DNA of 64,000 nucleotides, taken from assembly GCF_000218685.1 (NCBI RefSeq), contig NW_006763294.1:2923768-2987767 (forward strand). The letters are read 5' to 3'. Positions 61,063-64,000 of this stretch are shown here, piece by piece. Under the pieces are notes generated by a model. It saw only the letters and a list, made by a program, of their open reading frames with translations. It had not been told where the DNA came from and did no database searches. The stretch's first letter is position 1. Every line of letters begins with the position of its first letter. This DNA is from Serpula lacrymans var. lacrymans S7.9 (lineage: Eukaryota; Basidiomycota; Agaricomycetes; Boletales; Serpulaceae). The position numbers and the translations under genes are program-made.

Positions 61063-61614
61063 TGCCATATTCCGTAGTATTGACCTTCGTTTACCTTCTC
61101 CTTGGAATATCATGCTTTATAAAACTGCGTGGCTCCCAGATCTGTAGTGCTCATATTCTGACCGGCATTAAACAAGTGTCACAGGCTAAGACCGTAACTT
61201 TGAATTTGAGTACTACACCAATCCTACACTACCATCTATGTATACCAGCAGCTGAGAAAGCTCAGTCTGTATTTGCCTTCTGTGGGCTATACCTGTAACA
61301 ACGATAAGTTGACTGGTATATTACACTGTACAAGTCAAAATGTAAAGCTCATGAATGAAGGACTATCACGGAGTTTGGACAATATTTTGAAGAAAGGTTA
61401 CTTCGCTAGTCTCCACCTTCTCTGAGACAGCTTGTCCAAGAGATGACGCCTAAATCTCGTTTCAGCATCACGCGTTTCAATTCAGAAGTAATACAAACCT
61501 TATCTGTACTTTGTTCGTGGCACCTACACGGCCCAACCCGCAAGATATATTTGTGACGATTTAGGTTCTAACGTAAGGCTGTGCTCTCCAAATTCTTGTC
61601 ACCTGGGTTGCCCA
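61063..61614. other. Spacer downstream of SURF6
   Basis: No gene supported. Confidence 0.35.
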
Positions 61615-61677
61615 ACAAGAGAGCCTAACTATAGTGTACCATCACATGTCTCGTACACTATAGTTAAGCTCTCTTGT
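61615..61677. repeat. Long inverted repeat / hairpin
   Basis: Arms 61615-61639 and 61653-61677 are each 25 bases and complementary except for one base, separated by a 13-base loop. The outer ends read ACAAGAGAGC…GCTCTCTTGT. It could be a MITE-like relic, a terminator-like structure or a small-RNA precursor. Confidence 0.9.
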
Positions 61678-61979
61678 GGCTATTTCCGACACCAGCGTTA
61701 AATGTTGCCCCAAATACGCCACTTGACTTAGGCTGTCCACAATTTCATCCAGGTCGGCATTGTCGGCATGTATGCTCCGAACTTATTGTCCGACCCCGAC
61801 CTTCGCATATAGCCGTTGGCTAGCGTGGTGGAATCCCACGCTTTTTTGTTCCTTTTTGGTCTGTGTGCCTCCGTTGCCGTCGTCGACATTCCATCGTTCC
61901 TTTCTCTCTCCTCACACACTGTTTCCTTCCGCTCGTTTCCTTGTCGTCTCGAACGGTTCTGCTGTCCTCGTCGTCTCCT

Positions 61980-63145
61980 GTTGAGTTGGACGCATCAAAG
62001 AAAGCGCTGAATCTTTGTGATAGCGATTTTGAAAGGTTCTATCGTGACGAGCAGGTCTATTTAGCGTCATTCAAACAACTCCCTATGAAAGACAAATTTG
62101 AGGGGCATTATCTTGAAGCATTAGATGATCATGCACAACGGTAGTAAGCCTGTATTTCGTTCTTTTAGTGATTGTCTTCATAGTAATAATGTGTACTAGC
62201 CAGGACTGGGAGGATGCTCGTAAGGCCCTGAATGCACTTCTTTCTAGCATTCTGAGTGGACCCATCCATCAGCTCCACACAAATGTATCACGGGCTCGGA
62301 ACCGGGTTAATACTACATATACCGCTCTGCAAACAGCAGAAAAACAGACTTCCAATTTGGAAGTTTCTTTAAACATAGAGAAGCGATGGGAAATAGGTGG
62401 CTCTGAATATAACTGTCGCAAAGAAAGAGCTTCATTTGCAAAGTATCGGAGTGCTCTAGATGCTCTAAAGCGTGCAGTTGTAATGCGACTGACTGAGCTT
62501 TCCAAGTTGTCAATGTCTGGAACAGGTAAGCAGGTATATATTTGTGTGTCGTTTTACGGGTTACAGAAACATTTGCTAGGCTATAAACTTCAGCAACAGA
62601 TCAGCAAAGGATTGCAGTGGCACTCTGAGGCTATTTGAAGTGCAATCAAATGTTACAACAATCAGGCTACGCTTCTCCAGCCTCCTCGCCCAAAGTTAAC
62701 ATGGAAGGAAGTTGCAGACTACACATTTTTGGCTGAGTTTGATCTCCTTCGTTACTCACGAGCTGACATCTCTGATTGCTCTTGGATGAAACCTGCAAAT
62801 AGAGCTGCAGCAGTGAGGTACTTCAAACTGTGCCCCACTCGTGAAAAAATTGTGAGGTTGAATGTTGAGAGTCGTCGTTTATGCACAGCCATTCATGATG
62901 AAGAAATAGAGGTCACAAGGACTATTACACAGCTCTCAGAGACAAATCCACCTCTTGCCGCTGAGCTGAAGTGTTGATGGCAATCAAGATATGCAGTGAA
63001 TATGTTGCATATTCATCGGCTCAATCAGATTCAAAATTTACCGGGCTTCTCAGGACAGCGTGGCATAGGCATCAGCGTGCGGTCAGAAGTTTCAAGGCCC
63101 TCAGTATCTGGTACAGTTTTAGCCACGATGGATGAAGGTCGGTGA
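61980..63145 (+). pseudogene. KDZ-transposon-associated (CxC1/CxC2-type) protein, C-terminal remnant
   Basis: Plus-strand pieces in successive frames resemble the C-terminal half of the CxC-cluster proteins fused or linked to Kyakuja-Dileera-Zisupton transposases of mushrooms: SDFERFYRDEQVYLASFKQL, then DWEDARKALNALLSSILSGP and IHQLHTNVSRARNRVN, an intron, GYKLQQQISKGLQWHSEAI-stop-SAIKCYNNQ, PPRPKLTWKEVADYTFLAEF then DLLRYSRADISDCSWMKPAN, and HIHRLNQIQNLPGFSGQRGI. Two in-frame TGA codons stand where Arg is expected (EAI-R-SAI and LKC-R-WQ). No transposase catalytic part is in the window. Frame breaks and stops show decay. Confidence 0.65.
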
Positions 63146-63696
63146 GCCACCTTCTTGGTCTTTCCCATGAAAAATAATAACATGTAAACTATAGCTGCCC
63201 AAGAGCATAATCTTGAAATTGACAGGATGATAACTACCAAACATACTGATGGTTGTGTAGCTGAAAGGAGGGAACAACAACGAATGACACGTGATGTTTT
63301 GGAATTTCTGCAGGATGTTGTTAGTGATTGATTTGTGCATAATGTTACATGTAATAGAATAGTCAACCATTAATTGTTGACGTTACAATTTTGCAAGGTT
63401 GAGTTTGATAGCCGGACTGTACAACATGTCTCTCTATGAGTCACAATCAATACTTGGACTTGCATTGAAGATCATTGGTACTCTGGTATTGCTACGTATT
63501 ATTTACGTGTGCTGGCTGTACATGTAGAAACTACTTGTTATATGTCTTAATTACATGCTTCAGTCGGATATTGGGCATGCATGATGTGCATGTAAGTCTT
63601 ATTCCGACGAAATCACAAAAACAGGTGGATATAAAGCAGAATAGAGAACAGAACAAATCTTTGGTGTTCTACCCACTTATCAACTAGCACTATAGC
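63146..63696. other. Spacer
   Basis: No gene supported; A/T-rich upstream region of the partial gene that follows. Confidence 0.35.
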
Positions 63697-64000
63697 ATGG
63701 TTCTCAACGTCTTTATGACCAAACAACGCTCCAAAGTCCAAGGCTTTGCTCGAAGCACCCCTCGTGTGAAGGTCAAGCTCAGCAAAGAAGCTCGAGCTGC
63801 CCTCACTTCCATCCGACGAGAGCGCTCTCAGAAGTTCAAAAACGACCTTGAGGAAGCTTGGGAGCAAATTGACAGGTCAACAGCCACTATTGCTGCAGAA
63901 AACAGCAAGAGTATTCAATGTGTGCGAAAAGATCTTTATATGAACCGTTCTCTTCAGTGTTCAAAGAGGAAGGCCAATAGTTGGAATGCGTTCTGCTGGA
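63697..64000 (+). CDS. Transposon-associated hypothetical protein, 5' part (runs off window)
   Basis: ATG 63697 (or the in-frame ATG 63715) opens a frame still open at the window end: RSKVQGFARSTPRVKVKLSK, then a charged helix RRERSQKFKNDLEEAWEQID, and …SKRKANSWNAFCW. The AWNAFCWKK-type block occurs in a mushroom protein family often found with KDZ-type elements. At least 101 residues; the rest lies outside. No function known. Confidence 0.5.
   Translation, partial: MVLNVFMTKQRSKVQGFARSTPRVKVKLSKEARAALTSIRRERSQKFKNDLEEAWEQIDRSTATIAAENSKSIQCVRKDLYMNRSLQCSKRKANSWNAFCW

Overview
The window looks like nuclear DNA of a mushroom-forming basidiomycete (Agaricomycete). Genes are split by many GT-AG introns of about 45-60 nt. 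The gene families fit: GT90 (CAP10-type) glycosyltransferase, fungal PDR-type ABC transporter, several uncharacterised seven-helix membrane proteins including a DUF6534 protein, KDZ-transposon-associated remnants, and a Ty3/gypsy chromovirus. I see no tRNA, rRNA or CRISPR. Gene models below were assembled by hand from open frames and splice signals.

Left part (0-10 kb): a viroplasmin/RNase H1-N-like protein gene, a 7-exon GT90 gene, a weak minus-strand gene, a 2OG-Fe(II)-oxygenase-like protein that has lost the usual histidines, and the complex I 75-kDa subunit (NDUFS1). NDUFS1 converges on a full-length PDR ABC transporter (10.2-15.7 kb, minus). About 5 kb without a supportable gene follows.

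Middle (20.9-46.7 kb): an accessory-type region with a seven-helix membrane protein, an SDR reductase (sorbose/xylulose-reductase-like), a CDF zinc transporter (ZRG17/MSC2-like), a decayed NRPS-like fragment, a DUF6534 protein, a GMC oxidoreductase, two head-to-tail sugar transporters (a tandem duplication), and another seven-helix protein. The transporters and redox enzymes could serve carbohydrate or polyol use, but nothing shows co-regulation.

47.06-52.47 kb: a structurally complete but defective LTR retrotransposon on the minus strand (416-bp LTRs, TSD CTTTG). It has gag, a -1 frameshift site, and a pol from which reverse transcriptase and RNase H have been removed in frame. It also has a broken chromodomain, an extra 3' ORF with two zinc knuckles, a predicted Tf1-like 11-nt self-priming site, and a duplicated polypurine tract. 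This is the most interesting object in the window.

Right part (52.5-64 kb): repeat-rich spacer with a 3 x 77-bp tandem array, an intact DUR3-type urea transporter, a PP2A activator (PTPA/RRD) divergent from a SURF6/RRP14 ribosome-biogenesis gene, a long hairpin, a decayed KDZ-associated gene, and the 5' end of a transposon-associated gene running off the window.

A recurrent theme is very small exons (7, 7, 8 and 9 nt), which automated gene callers are likely to miss.
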